Assembly (NCBI GenBank): GCA_019055375.1
Contig: JAHQIW010006165.1
Location: forward strand, 62,001-126,000
Direction of reading: 5' to 3'
Origin: Parelaphostrongylus tenuis
Taxonomy: Eukaryota > Nematoda > Chromadorea > Rhabditida > Metastrongylidae
Length of the DNA stretch: 64,000 nucleotides
A model generated the notes under the pieces. That model did no database searches and was not told the DNA's origin. It saw only the letters and a program-made list of their open reading frames with translations. This document shows, piece after piece, positions 46,251-58,200 of this stretch. Position numbers and translations under genes: made by a program. The stretch's first letter is position 1. The number at the start of each line of letters is the position of its first letter.

Positions 46251-47650
46251 CTGCTTGTTGACTCAAGAGTTCTTGCAGCACTCTGCTATGCAGCGAGACG
46301 AGGACTGACTACCGACCACGTTTTAAGAAACATGAAAACAGCCCTCGGAGTGCTTGAACTACAATCTCCCGACCTTTAATCGGCACTCACAACGCCTAGC
46401 AAGTTCTTGGAGCTCAGATCTGCCAAAAACTATCCCATCTTCGGGATCCAGAACTGTAGCCTTGATAGTGGAAACACAGATGAGCCGTTACTTAATGAAA
46501 GGAACAACAATATGTACAAAAAGATCAGTAGAGTGGACTTTTAGAGATTATGCGTTTCTTGAACAGACACTTGAATGAACAGGTAAAGTTTGTAACTAAA
46601 AATCAACCACGCAAAAGATACGAGTGGAGCTTGTGCTGCGGTATGTACAATTCGTGAACAACACTGGGCGTCCAAGTATCATAGTGATTGATTACAGCTC
46701 CTGCGCTTAGGGTTTGATAACAAGCTGAATTCATAGTACCACCTTACCTGTATACTTGAATACTTGGACGGTCCATTTCACAAACTCCGAGAACCCTAGT
46801 ACATTTTCCATTTTCATAAGGTACCGTGTGTGTCATAATGTCACCATGCTTACAATATGTTAAGTTTTGATGACTTGTTGTGCTAGGAGACGAAAATCTA
46901 TCTGTGTTAGCATCAGAAACAATGTGGGGAATTCATAGATCACATATTCTTTCATCCTAGTTTAAGTGAAGAACTTGTTTTGTTAGCTCTGAAAACATTA
47001 CCGCTGCATATGTAGCGTTGTAAGTGAGAGGTAGTGTTCAGCTGCCATCTGTTCAACAATTGCTCTGAAATCTCGTTTACTGTAGAAACTGATTAATAAT
47101 AAAAGATAAACCGAATTTGTCGGTCTTCGACTACTATAAATTAGAAGACGCCGAAGAGCAAACTCTAACTGCTTGCAAAGAAAAATTACTCAATAATTTG
47201 CGAATTATAGTAATTGGGATAAAGAGGGAAGACTGAAATTAACAATGCGTTGATAATGTTCTTATTAGTATTCTCCATCAAAATCGGTCATACATTTGCG
47301 ATGATTCAGATTATCTCCAATCTCTTACTTTCAAAATCACCTGCTACAGAAAAATTGCTGAGTGGATCCACTTCAAGTTTACTCCGAATTTTCCCTGCTA
47401 CTATTTTTCTCATTCTTTTTTGCTAATTATATTGTGAAGACGACTTTCTTGGTAATGGATTCTGTAAAAGAAAAGACCAGACTGCTGTCAGTATTGTTCA
47501 AAAAATTGACTGTAATCCAAATGGAAACACTCAAGCCCCAGTTACCTGACGAGCCTAAGGAGAATTGACATGATCATGTCCACCATTCAACGACAGTCAA
47601 TCGAAAGGGAAGAGGCAGCAGCTGAACGCTTCCGTAAAATGTTGAAGACC
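46250..47650. other. Unassigned stretch, no recognised gene
   Basis: A frame near 46250-46370 (VLAALCYAARRGLTTDHV) vaguely recalls LINE C-terminal sequence but is not convincing. Nothing else is recognisable. Confidence 0.3.
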
Positions 47651-47654
47651 TTTG

Positions 47655-47975
47655 TGAGTGATAAGAGGATAAAGGATAAAGCTCTCGGACTTGATCAAAC
47701 TCTGAGGGATGCGCCATGCATTCGTCTTCAATTCCTAACTTCGATTGAGGTGATTGAATGCATATCTGGCTTTACAATGACTCGCGGTGGCCTCCCGCTG
47801 AACTAAGTCAGCGCTGCTTATCCTCCAAGACAAGTCTGAGCCAGTCTCATACCAATTTACCGACCCCAGGAGGGATGGATGGCTTGGCGAAGCCATGAGC
47901 GCGAAAATCGAACTATTGACCTCGTGTGCGGCCCAACGCACCTCTAGCCACTGCGCCACATGTGCTCTTCTTAAG
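47655..47975 (-). repeat. tRNA-derived SINE, copy 3
   Basis: Reverse orientation of the SINE family. The head lies at the right edge (CCACTGCGCCACATGTGC is the complement of the A-box region, ATCGAACTATTGACC of the B box) and the AGCTTTATCC tail complement at the left edge. Short flanking GATAAGA repeats may be the target-site duplication. Confidence 0.8.
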
Positions 47976-48284
47976 ATAAGATATATATGATTATTTCTGA
48001 ATTGTCATCAGCAGTACGCCTGCATGTCATCATAATCGTAGCAGGCCACCATTACGGAGACAAATGGACACGAAAGATAAGGATAGGCGACATGTAGGAA
48101 CTACATTGCTAGTGGGGAATGGATCATGCGAACACTGGAGTACAAAAATTAGGAAAAATTGTTAATTTACTGTAAGGAGATTAACTATAATCATTTGTGC
48201 CAAAATTGACCTTTATGGAGCAAGTAGGCTCAGAAAAATATGGAATGAAAATTTTTTCACTTTATTTGATCCGTAATACTTTTT

Positions 48285-48430
48285 TTATTGTGTGGGCCTC
48301 AGTACATCTAGCATTCTATTCGTCTCCTCCTATTCATTGCTTGATCGAGAGAGGACTACATTTTATTCACGTACGTCGCAAGGTTACGGTTTTCAGCCAC
48401 TGCAATCTCGAGGATAATCAAGTTGGAGGG
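48285..48430 (-). pseudogene. Decayed exon paralogous to 51490-51600
   Basis: Its - strand shares CTCTAGCATT-region and TGCAATC-CGAGGATA-type blocks with 51480-51600 but has stops. Similarity ends at ACTGAG, where the other copy has a GTACTT donor-like sequence. Function unknown. Confidence 0.3.
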
Positions 48431-49059
48431 GGAGGGGGGGGGAGAGGGGAAGGGGTTCCGTAGAGCGTTCTCTATTAACTTTCGGAGAATGTTCTGGAAG
48501 AGAGGATCAACCCTGCGTTAATTGAGGCATGCATCACTAGTCCCTTAGTCACCGTCCACATAATTGAATATTGATCTTGAAATTTACCATAAGTGTGTTT
48601 TTCACTTATTTAAAACCCAATAACTAGCCAAGTATTCGACTGTGTTTAAAATCCAAGTATCACAGATTTTTGAAGGTTGCGAGATTTGCCTATTAAAGCT
48701 TTATACCATACCTGATCTTTCAGAGATTTCGCCAGCACACTAGCACCATCCATCTGTCATATCTAGCCGGCGGTGACTAGGCGAATACTCTCAGTGACCC
48801 AGTTTGATTGGCTACGCCGTCCTCTTTCAAACAGACCATACTAGACCCTCCACCTTCTCCACTAGGAGCAATCACCACTGTTGACGTATGGTCACACTCT
48901 GATACTAATATTTCTTGTCACTGAGTGTTTTTTGCCAGAATGCCCTTCATTCACTAACATTGTGATTATCTTTGTGAGGAATGTGATACCCACGATTGAA
49001 CAAAAAGTATGGGGGAATTGTTGAAAGTATCGTTTTTATACGCAAACTAGGAGCAAAAA

Positions 49060-49760
49060 TAACCGTTATCAAAGTATAGACCACGTTGTCCACGACTTTA
49101 TGCATTTTTCTGCAAGATCCCGATCTGCTCGAAACACCATTCCAGTCCTTTTGAATCTAAAAACTCCTAGCATGTAATCTGGAGTGATGTGCAAAACTTT
49201 TGCATGGGGCGGGAGTCGAACCCATATCTCACTTTATCCTGGAGCACGTGCTCCAACTCGTGGCACTACTAAGCCCATTTTGTGCGCCACTCTCTCTACG
49301 CTACAAAGCATCTATCTGTCAGCCGCCAACCGTTGTAGCCTAGAAAGAGTAGTGCGCAAGATGGGCGTCACTAGTGTAAGGGTTAGAGCACGCGCTCCCG
49401 CTTTGAGAATGATTTGGGTTCGACATCCGGCTGATACAAAAGTTTTGCACATCGCTCTACATTGCTGGATATGTTCATAACATCATACCACCGCAAAAAA
49501 CGGGTAAATAAAAAGAATGCCACTCCACAGTGCTTCTTCTACTATTTTTAATGATTCGAATCGGCAGTGATTGAATGAAGCCATAATCGGGCAAAGCTTT
49601 TACGGATCTTCGCGAAGCCTCTTCTGGACAATGTCAAATTGGCGCAGCCTGTTGAAACAATCCGTTCAAAGAAACTTAAAAAAATCAGAGTTGGTGGATG
49701 ATATGTCACCAAGATTTTACCAGTATGAGAAGCCAAAGGAGAACGTGTCAGAATGCTTGT
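49060..49760 (-). pseudogene. mariner transposase fragment split by insertion
   Basis: On the - strand, 49520-49600 reads RFESLKIVEEAL, matching RFESFNEVKEE of the 7.3 kb fragment. Positions 49085-49170 read FLDSKGLEWCFEQIGILQK, the segment that should follow. A tRNA-like element (49175-49480) lies between them. Frameshifted and dead. Confidence 0.55.
49175..49480. repeat. Head-to-head tRNA-like element nested in mariner
   Basis: The edges are inverted: GGAGTGATGTGCAAAACTTT on the left against the complement of AAAGTTTTGCACATCGCTCT on the right. Each half carries a tRNA-like head with a B box: GGGTTCGACTCCC on the - strand near 49210, and GGGTTCGAC near 49428 on the + strand with GGTTAGAGCACGC as A box. 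It looks like two SINE heads joined tail-inward. Confidence 0.5.
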
Positions 49761-52700
49761 AGAAAAACAGTCGCAGCAAGACTTTGATCTCAACCTGAAG
49801 CTAAGAATTCTACGCCTCAATGAAGCATCAGTGTATAGAACGAAAATGTAGTGGAAGATGTGAAGAACACAAAAGAGATAGCGCTGAACAAAGACTTTTC
49901 TTCTCACCCTCTCAAACGTTCCGACTTTCTCATAATATGAATTCTAATAACATCATTGTTTGTGAGCTTTTCTATACTTCATACGTCATAGTTGTCGTTG
50001 ACAAGACGCATACCTTCCCATTTGCAATCGGACCGACGTATATTCTTCCTGCAGAGGGAGCCATGAATTCGTCATAACCGGCTACAGCTTGCCAGTGGGG
50101 ATAACGTGGGCCTTCACAGCGAGGCGCTGCTGCATAACTCCCTAGTATTTTAATTAGCGACAGAAGCAGTTAGGTCACCGTACACTCCTTTTATGCAGAC
50201 AATGAGCATGGACTTTATAGTTTTTCATTTAGATTTTGAAAAATCCAAATCATGTATTGTAGGCTCCTGATGTCATAAAGAACGGGGTCACAGAGCGGGA
50301 CTAGGGATCCAATATAATCATCAATTTAAGGGTAGTCTACTGTTCAAACAACCTATACATCATTGAGATGCTAGTATAAATAGTGATCCGATGCCAGCTG
50401 CAAAACTTAAGCATCAGTCTTGCTCATCCGCAATCACTTAGAGCTTATAAGTATTTCATGTGGCCAGAGACACCTTCTCACTACAGGAAAGTGTAAAATC
50501 ATAAAGAGAACTTTACAAAGGTGTTTTTCAGTAAAAAGAGCGACCACATGTCCAGAAATTTTTTCCATGAAAAAAAAATATTGCTCCCGAAGCAACACAT
50601 TTTCAACTATTGTTGACATTTTCTCACCATTTTATGTGTACTTCGAATTCACTTACTAGCTAGAGAAAGAGCCGAGTGCAATATAAGTTTATTTCGTTGT
50701 TTTTTCACACGAGACGCCACAGCTGAGTGAGATTTGACGGAGCGCAACTTGATATAAAACGTATCATATGGTCTTTAGAGAGTTATAGTATGCTCTGCTC
50801 ACGCAAAGAAGATAACATTTTGCTTCTACTGTAATCAGCACGTTGTGTGATCTTCACAGCGGGTTGGTGGCAGTTATACAGAAAAACTTTTTTCTAAGGA
50901 ATTTAATCATTTCAAGCAGAATTTCAATAGATAATTCTGAAAACATTTTTCTAGTAAAAAAAAACGTCCAGTTATTCCGAGAATTTCAAATTTCAATACG
51001 AACGCTACTTCTTCGGGATAGCAGCGCATTTCCAACTTTTCTTGTAGCCCCTTAGACGATATTTCATGGTGTAGTTAGTAAATCACTTTCTTCAATATAA
51101 AATCTAAGAAGGTTCTCATAGCTTAGAAGGATTTTGTAGTATTTAGACGGAGGGAGCTTTGATAAAGTTGAAACTCATCATTTTGAGAAGGGTTTTTCGA
51201 AAACAGTGCATTTTCTTCACTCAAATCCCTCAGACTTCAGTGGTATTGTTGATTTCCTACCTGAAGTATTTATAAATCAACAACTTACGCAATCAGCATC
51301 TGTCATTTACAAATTACGTTTGCTTATATATTGCCACTAGTTAACAATTCACTTGTTGAGTGAAATTTTTAATTCGTACTTCTGACAATCAACAACGTAT
51401 GTCACTGTTTGTCCATCAGGCTCCATTTTCGCTTTATCACTTATTTGACACATATCACAGTCCCTTCTTTTTCTTCCCTGTAAGTACCTCAGTGCCTCTA
51501 GCATTGATTCGTCTCCTCGCTTGTTTGAGAATTCTCCTTCTTCACGAACATCGTAGATTACTGGTAGAGAACGTCTTTTTGCAATCCCGAGGATAGCCAC
51601 GCTGGAACGCCCCGCAGAGTCTCTGTTAGTAACCGCTTGAGAGTGCTGAGGGATGGTAAATCAACTCCGCTTCCGGCAGCGCTGAACAACGTTAGCCACG
51701 CGGCCACGCTTCCCTCCCCTCCTTTCCTCTAAAGTTAATAGTAAGTTAATAGTATGAAAGATAGAAATTTCAGTACTGAGCTCGGTTGAAAAAAATGCTT
51801 TCCTAGTAAGCTATGCCACAAGGTGGGAAATACTTTCGCTTTCGGAGTAGATAGCCCGTGCTTGAGTGTCTTAGCTTCACAGCGGGTTTTGTTAACAGTT
51901 ATATCTTGAGATAAAAAATTCTTTCAACTGAGCTATCGAGTGATTACTTAAACATCGAAAACAAGCACGAAATAAGCTTTCCTTGAAGGGTCAAAGCCGG
52001 GCGCAGATAACGGAAAGGTGCCGAATATCCAACATACAGCCTTCATTTCTAGTGAATATTATACAGTATCGATCAGTACCGAGAGCTTTGTCTTCTCTAC
52101 TATATAAATCGCTCAGGTGTGAGTTATCAAACTCGTTGGACGGTTGTTTATACCATAACGCTGAGAAGAAAAATCACCAGCGTTCATCTATCCAATCGAT
52201 CCACGAAGGAGAAGCACCATTGCTTTGCGAGTAGCTTCATTATACTTTTGTCTCAGGAAAACTATTGTCAAAATACGCCTACACGAAGTGCCTTCCCGTT
52301 AAATGCGATGTATCCAAAATGGATGGTTCTCTGATAACTAAGATCAATTCGTATGTTAACCCTGGTCCTTCAGTGGAAGTGAAGCACAGCATGAGGGAGT
52401 AATAAGACGAAAGAAGGACAGTAGTATGTGCAGAAGTCATAGGCACGGGGTTTTATTAAGTACGCGTCAAGGAGTCTGTGCACCACCTACAAGGCGCTTA
52501 AAGAAACTTTATAGAAACTAAACTGGCATCTACATCGTCCAGTTGGCTTGAGGCTTCAGATCTTGGAGAACTATCTCATCTTCGACATCCAGTAATCCAC
52601 TGACATTGATCACAGACGGAGTGGTCAGTAATACGAAGAAAGATGACAGATGGACGAAAAGAAACACTGGAGTGCAATTCTGAGAAAACGCAAGCATCCG

Positions 52701-53730
52701 CTTGAAAAATAATTTACACAATGAGTGGACGTGTTCGTGGTTGAAGTCGACTGTCTGTACCTGCATTTGGCAGCTAGTTTACAATCACGAAACACACTGG
52801 GTGTGCGTCATCAGCTCGAAACTTATCAGCATGAACGACAAGCGCAAGAGAAAAACCAGTAGGAAACTGTGCTGGATCTCCCACTACCGATGATGACAGG
52901 ACCATTCAAATATTCAACTAATTGTTGCAGCAATTTTCGCTACAGACGAAATTTGTTCGGCTAACAATTCAACATTTTCCACAACTTTATAGTCGATGAT
53001 TTCAGTCGATGTTCACAATCGTTGGTCCTCGAAATGTTCATCGTCCTCGTGTCATTAAACCGAAGTATCGCTCCTGAGGATGAAAAAACCGGAACATTAG
53101 CCGAAATAATTAGTTTTAACCATCTTCGTGCTACCGATTATTCAGAAAGCAACGTGTGTTGTTCGAGTATGCTGTGTTCAGTATGCCAATGATGTGTATG
53201 AGATTTTTTCTAAAATGTTCGGTTAAGTCCGCTTATCAAAATTAATTGATGAAAATGAGTAAAGAAAATGATTAGAAGATATCTACTTTCTGTTGAATAT
53301 CATTCATCTTCTGCAAATACTTTCAGATTTAACGATCCAAAAATGCTCGAAAGTTGGTGAGAAACCAAACTTTCCAAAAAAACTTCCCATTTTTTTCAGG
53401 ACACTATCAAGATCGGATATTTGAGATATGGATTTCATGGCAATTTGATATCGCCATCTATTGCCATAATCAGAGATCAAACATAAGTCTCCTTTTTGAG
53501 AAGCTAGCTCAAGGTAGGTTATTCTCTTTAAAACTGCTCACGTTCGCCGACTTTGCCTATTTTGAAGCATTCGGGCTCGCAACAACCATCATAGTCATTT
53601 AGGAGGGGGTAAACCAAAGATGCTATTCGCCGTTCCAAAAGTGTTACTGTAAAGAAATGTGATTCACAATACTCTAATTGCCTTGGTGAGACGGGTCAAC
53701 GCAAATTACCGAAACACTAAACATAAGCAA
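49760..53730. other. Mostly unassigned stretch
   Basis: No recognised gene family. The exon candidate at 51349-51600 is listed separately. The region 52360-53110 contains CCTGAGGATG and AGCCGAAATAATTAG, resembling retroelement ends, but I could not assign it. Confidence 0.3.
51349..51600 (-). CDS. Possible exon of an unknown gene
   Basis: An 83-residue, charged, non-repetitive frame with CDMCQ and a later Cys. A related decayed copy lies at 48285-48430, and the similarity stops at an internal CTGAG/GTACTT boundary that could be a donor site. Coding-like composition plus a paralogous copy is the only support. No domain recognised; it may be chance. Confidence 0.25.
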   Translation of the reverse strand: MAILGIAKRRSLPVIYDVREEGEFSNKRGDESMLEALRYLQGRKRRDCDMCQISDKAKMEPDGQTVTYVVDCQKYELKISLNK

Positions 53731-53925
53731 AACAACTCCCAAGACCGACTGTCTACTAACCTCGGCATGCTTCAGTATGATTCTTGATTTTCTTCTTTGA
53801 GCAGAACACGAGGTGTTACATTAAACTTTATTCGATAGCTGAAGTTTCAGCAGTTCGCCTTCTTCAGAGCCGCTTTTTATATGTGTGTTCCACTGGATGA
53901 TCCAAGTCAAAACGTTTTCCGTAAT
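53730..53925 (-). mobile_element. Penelope-like element terminal fragment P6
   Basis: Only the PLE 3' end is present. The segments GACCGACTGTCTACTAACCT and ACACGAGGTGTTACATTAAA match the ends of P1 and P3, followed by a degenerate hammerhead-like AGCTGAAGTTTCAGCAG...CTTCTTCAGAGCC. Confidence 0.6.
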
Positions 53926-55090
53926 AAAATTAGTAAAAACTTCGTGTTAGCTCGCCAAAAAAGTGTGTTAGTCTCGAGAAGTTCAAGTGACAGTGACGAT
54001 AGCTCATGTTGATGAAAGAGGTATGGGGTGAGACGTGAGTTCAACTTGCCGATGCGAATACGTTGCACATCTCAACATTTTTTGATGCATATTTGTATCA
54101 TTATACCATTGGTATAAAGCAATAAGGATAAGAGAAATTCTTCTAGTAAATATCAATATTAATTAAATTGAGAAAGATAAATCATTGGAGAACAAAGGTG
54201 ATGTCTCTTCTCGATTGACTGAAATTCGTTTAATAACCACAGTACCATATCGAGAACAAAAAATAATATTATGGCGAAAACAACGTCGCATATCAATTCA
54301 ATCAAAACGATGCGAAGCTGCTTTCTCAGCTAGATTTTGCCTTTATGAAATTCTCATAAAAAGTCGTAGATTGAACAGCTCTATTTATATTTTGAGTAGA
54401 ACGTTCATAAGCAGAATACTTCTGCTATTTTACGATTTGATTCAAGAAATTTTTCCCAAAACGATTCAATTAAGAGAGAGAGAGAGAGAGAGATCTTTGC
54501 TTTTCAGTAGTAACTTGCACTAAGACAATACTTTCAAAAGCAATTTTTATATCCTCACTTGACATAACTGAATGAAAGATGATAGATGTTCAAAGAAACT
54601 GATCTTTATTCACCCGTGAATGATTTTTAGTGAATCTTCTTTGAGTTCGGTGGCTAACGTTTTGGTCACTCAACTTTCATCAAAGCCTAGACGTATTCTT
54701 CAAATTATTCGCATATATGCTAATTGTAGTATAAGTAAAGTCAAACGGTGCTTATAAATGGACTTTTTTGAATAAAAAGTGCTCATCATCTAATCAGGTG
54801 TAGAACTACCTCATCCTTGGCTACAATTTGAACCTGCTCTTATATCAATAGTTCAAATGAAGGCGCCAAATGGTGCGTGATAGTGTGCACTCTTACTCTG
54901 ACTAGTAAATGAAAGAGACATATGGTATCGTGTAGCTGGCTAAGTTTAGACAAGACACCCTTCTTTTATAGTCATTCATGGATTATGAAGTTTCTCTAAA
55001 AGGACAAAATGATTTTTTCCACAGATGTTTTTGATTGCTACCCCCGGATGTAGAACTTCAGCCTAAACATTTATCACCACACGCTTTACA
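53925..55090. other. Unassigned stretch with GA microsatellite
   Basis: A (GA)n run lies at about 54474-54492. A 112-residue frame at 54185-54523 runs into it and shows no recognisable domain. Nothing else is seen. Confidence 0.35.
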
Positions 55091-55470
55091 AAGAGATCAC
55101 CTGTCTCACCTGTCGTCCCGTTGATCGTCGAGTGACTCAAGCGTGGCACCAGCAAAACTTCCATTTTTCTCTATCGCGTCCAAGCGCAGCCCAGTGGAGC
55201 CATCCTCGCTCTGGGGAATCGTTGAGAATCATGACTTTCTTCCAATTTTTTCGTGAGGAAATCAGACTATCGGATCTGTGGTCTTTTCTGTAGAGCGTTT
55301 GATAACCCGACGAATCCAGTCGCTAACGGCTCTTGTCCTTTGCGGTTGCCGTTGAAGCACATCACGTTTTCGGCCCTCCTCATTTTCGACACTACGGCGT
55401 GTGGAACGGCGTCCATGATCTCCGATCGTTGACATAGATCGGAACTTCGCATCTTTTTTTTCAAAATGCT
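55090..55470 (-). mobile_element. RTE LINE 3' fragment
   Basis: The - strand matches the C-terminal domain of the RTE group. RSEIMDAVPHAVVSKMRRAE and VMCFNGNR are readable, with frameshifts before the terminal REKW-like end at about 55170. Same segment as 24560-25115. Confidence 0.7.
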
Positions 55471-56270
55471 AAAAACAGCTTGCCAAAGATAAGGTATATC
55501 AAATGTGTATTCATAATTATCTCCGTCTCTGCCGTTATGAGATATCTCACACTCATTTTATATAAATGGTCATACACATGGTTCCGAGTGATTGACGACA
55601 TATTGTATTGGGTCGCACATTTCCTGAGGATCTTTCTAGACCACTCTTTTGATATTTTTTGATAGGTAAGATAGTTTTGTGGAACCTACTTTTTGCTGAG
55701 ATACTACTGTTTGTGTTCAGGTATTCATACCGGCTTTTCGACCTGACTCAGTGGCTGTTCACCTTAGTATTTGATTGGGTTGCATATCATTCTAAGTGTT
55801 TCAATTCCTTTCTCTTTTTATGATATTGTGCCAAACACTTATAAACTGTTCGATACATTTTTCGCATAGCGCATTTTACTAGATGGGGAATGAGAACAAA
55901 AGCACCACATTATGTGTTTGGCCTACGATATTGCTTTGTAACGTGGTCACTTGCACAGAGCTCTATTTATACGCTCGAAATGTCAAACAGTTCTCTGTAG
56001 GTTTTTTGGGTGAAATGTCTAGTATGACCCGCTTAAGCCATCGTCTCCTATACAGCAGCTTTGTGAACTGACAGCTGACTTCTTAACTATATACTAGTGA
56101 AGAATCTAATAAGCGGGCATTTGTGTATTGCGAATAAGAAGCTGTGCGTTTAAGCGGCTGAAATCACAAAATGAGGCCTACCTACGTTTTACACTGTGCT
56201 ACTCTCAAACGGCAAACAATGTTCGATTTCATTTCTAACTGAGCCTTGCGTTGGGATAGCTACATCTTTG
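55470..56270. other. Unassigned stretch, no recognised gene
   Basis: Short frames only, with no family or repeat recognised. Confidence 0.4.
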
Positions 56271-56338
56271 CCTTTACTCAATCCTTTCATTATTATTTGA
56301 GCCAACTTGTCATGTGTTCTGGTAAGGGCTCTTGTACA

Positions 56339-56381
56339 GCCCGATACACATATTTCTTCCTTACAGACTCGTCAGTCGGGC
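56339..56381 (-). ncRNA. Hammerhead ribozyme, family 3 copy 1, partly decayed
   Basis: On the - strand stem I GCCCGA/UCGGGC pairs perfectly around core CUGACGA. Stem II (GUCU...) and stem III (AUAUGUGU) carry substitutions, so activity is doubtful. Confidence 0.6.
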
Positions 56382-56655
56382 ACAACCCTCGTCTTTCGAC
56401 TTTTTTAAGTCAGTTCTCTCGGGAGCTCTGCTCCCTCACAGAGAGTTATCGAAGACAAACGTTTTACACTCTATGTCAAGCGAAATTTTCACCTAACACA
56501 GATGTTTTCGCCACTTGATTGCTCGCTGGCTGGTATTTTTATCAAATCATACCTTCTTTCGAGTGCTTTTTTTGAGACCACGCTCAAACTTCAATGAATC
56601 CTTTCATTGTTATTTGAGCCAACTTGTCATGTGATCTGGTAAGGGCTCTTGTACA

Positions 56656-56695
56656 GCCCGATACACGTGTTTCGTCTTCACAGACTCGTCAGTCG
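56656..56695 (-). ncRNA. Hammerhead ribozyme, family 3 copy 2
   Basis: Core CUGACGA, stem II GUCU/AGAC with a GUGA tetraloop, GAA, palindromic stem III ACAC/GUGU and the GUA cleavage triplet are all intact. Stem I keeps only three clear pairs (CGA/UCG), because the distal 5' side has changed. Confidence 0.7.
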
Positions 56696-56776
56696 TTTCG
56701 CCTTCGATAACTCTCTGTAAGGGAGCAGAGCTCCCGAGAGAACTGACTTCAAAAATATTTAAAAAAGACGGGTTCT

Positions 56777-56820
56777 GCCGCGACTGACGAGTCTGTAAAG
56801 ACGAAACTCGTGTATAGGGC
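56777..56820 (+). ncRNA. Hammerhead ribozyme, family 3 copy 3, partly decayed
   Basis: Core CUGACGA (56784-56790), stem II GUCU-GUAA-AGAC, GAA and a GUA cleavage triplet are present. One change in stem III (ACUCGUGU) and mismatches in stem I weaken it. Confidence 0.6.
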
Positions 56821-57179
56821 TGTACAAGAGCCCTTACCAGACCACATGACAAGTTGGCTCAAATAATAATGACAGGATTTATTGAAATATGAGCGTGGTT
56901 TAAAAAAAGCACTCGAAAGAAAGGTATAATAGGATAAAAATTTGCTTTGCTGATGAGCATACACAAGTTTGCTATAATCTTTATGGCTAGTATTTCGACG
57001 CGTTCGCAATCATTAGTGTCTTTGCAATCTTTATAGTCTTTATTCGCTCTTTTCACAGTGGTTTGAATCGAATTCCGCATTACTTGTTGTTTTTGTGATG
57101 TTGGTTTTATAATCCATCAACATCGTGACGAATCGAGTAGGGTGAAGCTCCAAGGTTTCGAACTTTTATTTGGTAAATG

Positions 57180-58200
57180 ATTTGAAAGTAAGTAAGTAAC
57201 TTTCAAATAAAACATTTCAAGAAGAACATTTAATTGTTAGAGAAACATGTCGCCGCAATGCTGGTCTCAGAAGCAGTCAAAAAAGGATTACAAAGATAAA
57301 AACATTGAATGGCTTAAAACAAAAGACGTATTCAATCTTACAGTGTGGCTCCACTTCGGAGCTTTCTCAAGAATTCACTTGCCTTTCCATTGAAAACCGA
57401 CTTTACTTGCAGCTGATGATGACTTAGTGACAGCATCAAGAATAGGTCATTTCTAAATTCGTTCACTTACTCAAACAATATTGATTGCCACCTAGTCGTC
57501 GAAAAAAATCTGTTCTCTTGTAACGATGTTCCCCATCTTTGCCATATAAATTACATAGCGAAATAAAAATATAAAATTTCAAGACCTGGTGATTGGTGAT
57601 CTTCCAGTCGAGCTACCACATATTACAAGGAACACCGTTGAAGCGTTAAATACAGGCTTGCTAGTGGTTTGACGCATGTTGAACGTTTCCACTTTAACGT
57701 CTCCGAATACAAAAATTGTGCACGGTCTATCAGCTAATACTAAAAAATTCTAAACGACATATTGTACATACCTCATACAGTAATCTCATATCTATTTCAA
57801 GCGTTATATAATCTATTAAATCTCTTACAGGAATGATAAAAAATTCTGAAATAATGTCTAGTGGAGAGAATCAACTGAGTAAAAAATCGTGCAGGTGACG
57901 GGGCTTAAACTGATTCAATTCTTCAGAAGAAATCCATTGATTGCTGATAACACCACTAAGATAAAAAACTCCGCTGAGAGGAAAAATTGATGGATTGTCA
58001 TAATGTGCTTGGAATCTATATTCGCATTATTGATGGTAAGACTATGAGAATATTTTACCAAGAGACTATATCTTAATGGAACTATTTCACGGTCCACGTT
58101 GGATACGCTGCACACAGCAGGAGACGTCATTGAAGCACTTTAACTGAGATACGTTACTTTTTGTTTTGAGTCTTGGAAACCATGTGAGAATCACAAGGAT
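57180..58200. repeat. Low-copy duplicated segment, copy 3
   Basis: Direct match to 43650-44230 plus 45700-46040, without the SINE and PLE insertions. It ends where an RTE remnant begins on the - strand; the other copy also ends near an RTE remnant, but on the + strand. Confidence 0.6.

Larger units (their letters stand above)
56270..56945. repeat. Hammerhead-bearing repeat (family 3), inverted arrangement
   Basis: A - strand unit (about 56280-56520) is followed by a second one (56530-56720), which continues into its mirror image on the + strand (56725-56945). All share TTTGAGCCAACTTGTCATGT and AAGGGCTCTTGTACAGCCC. Each unit has a hammerhead motif distinct in sequence from families 1 and 2. 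No coding sequence is present. Confidence 0.75.
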
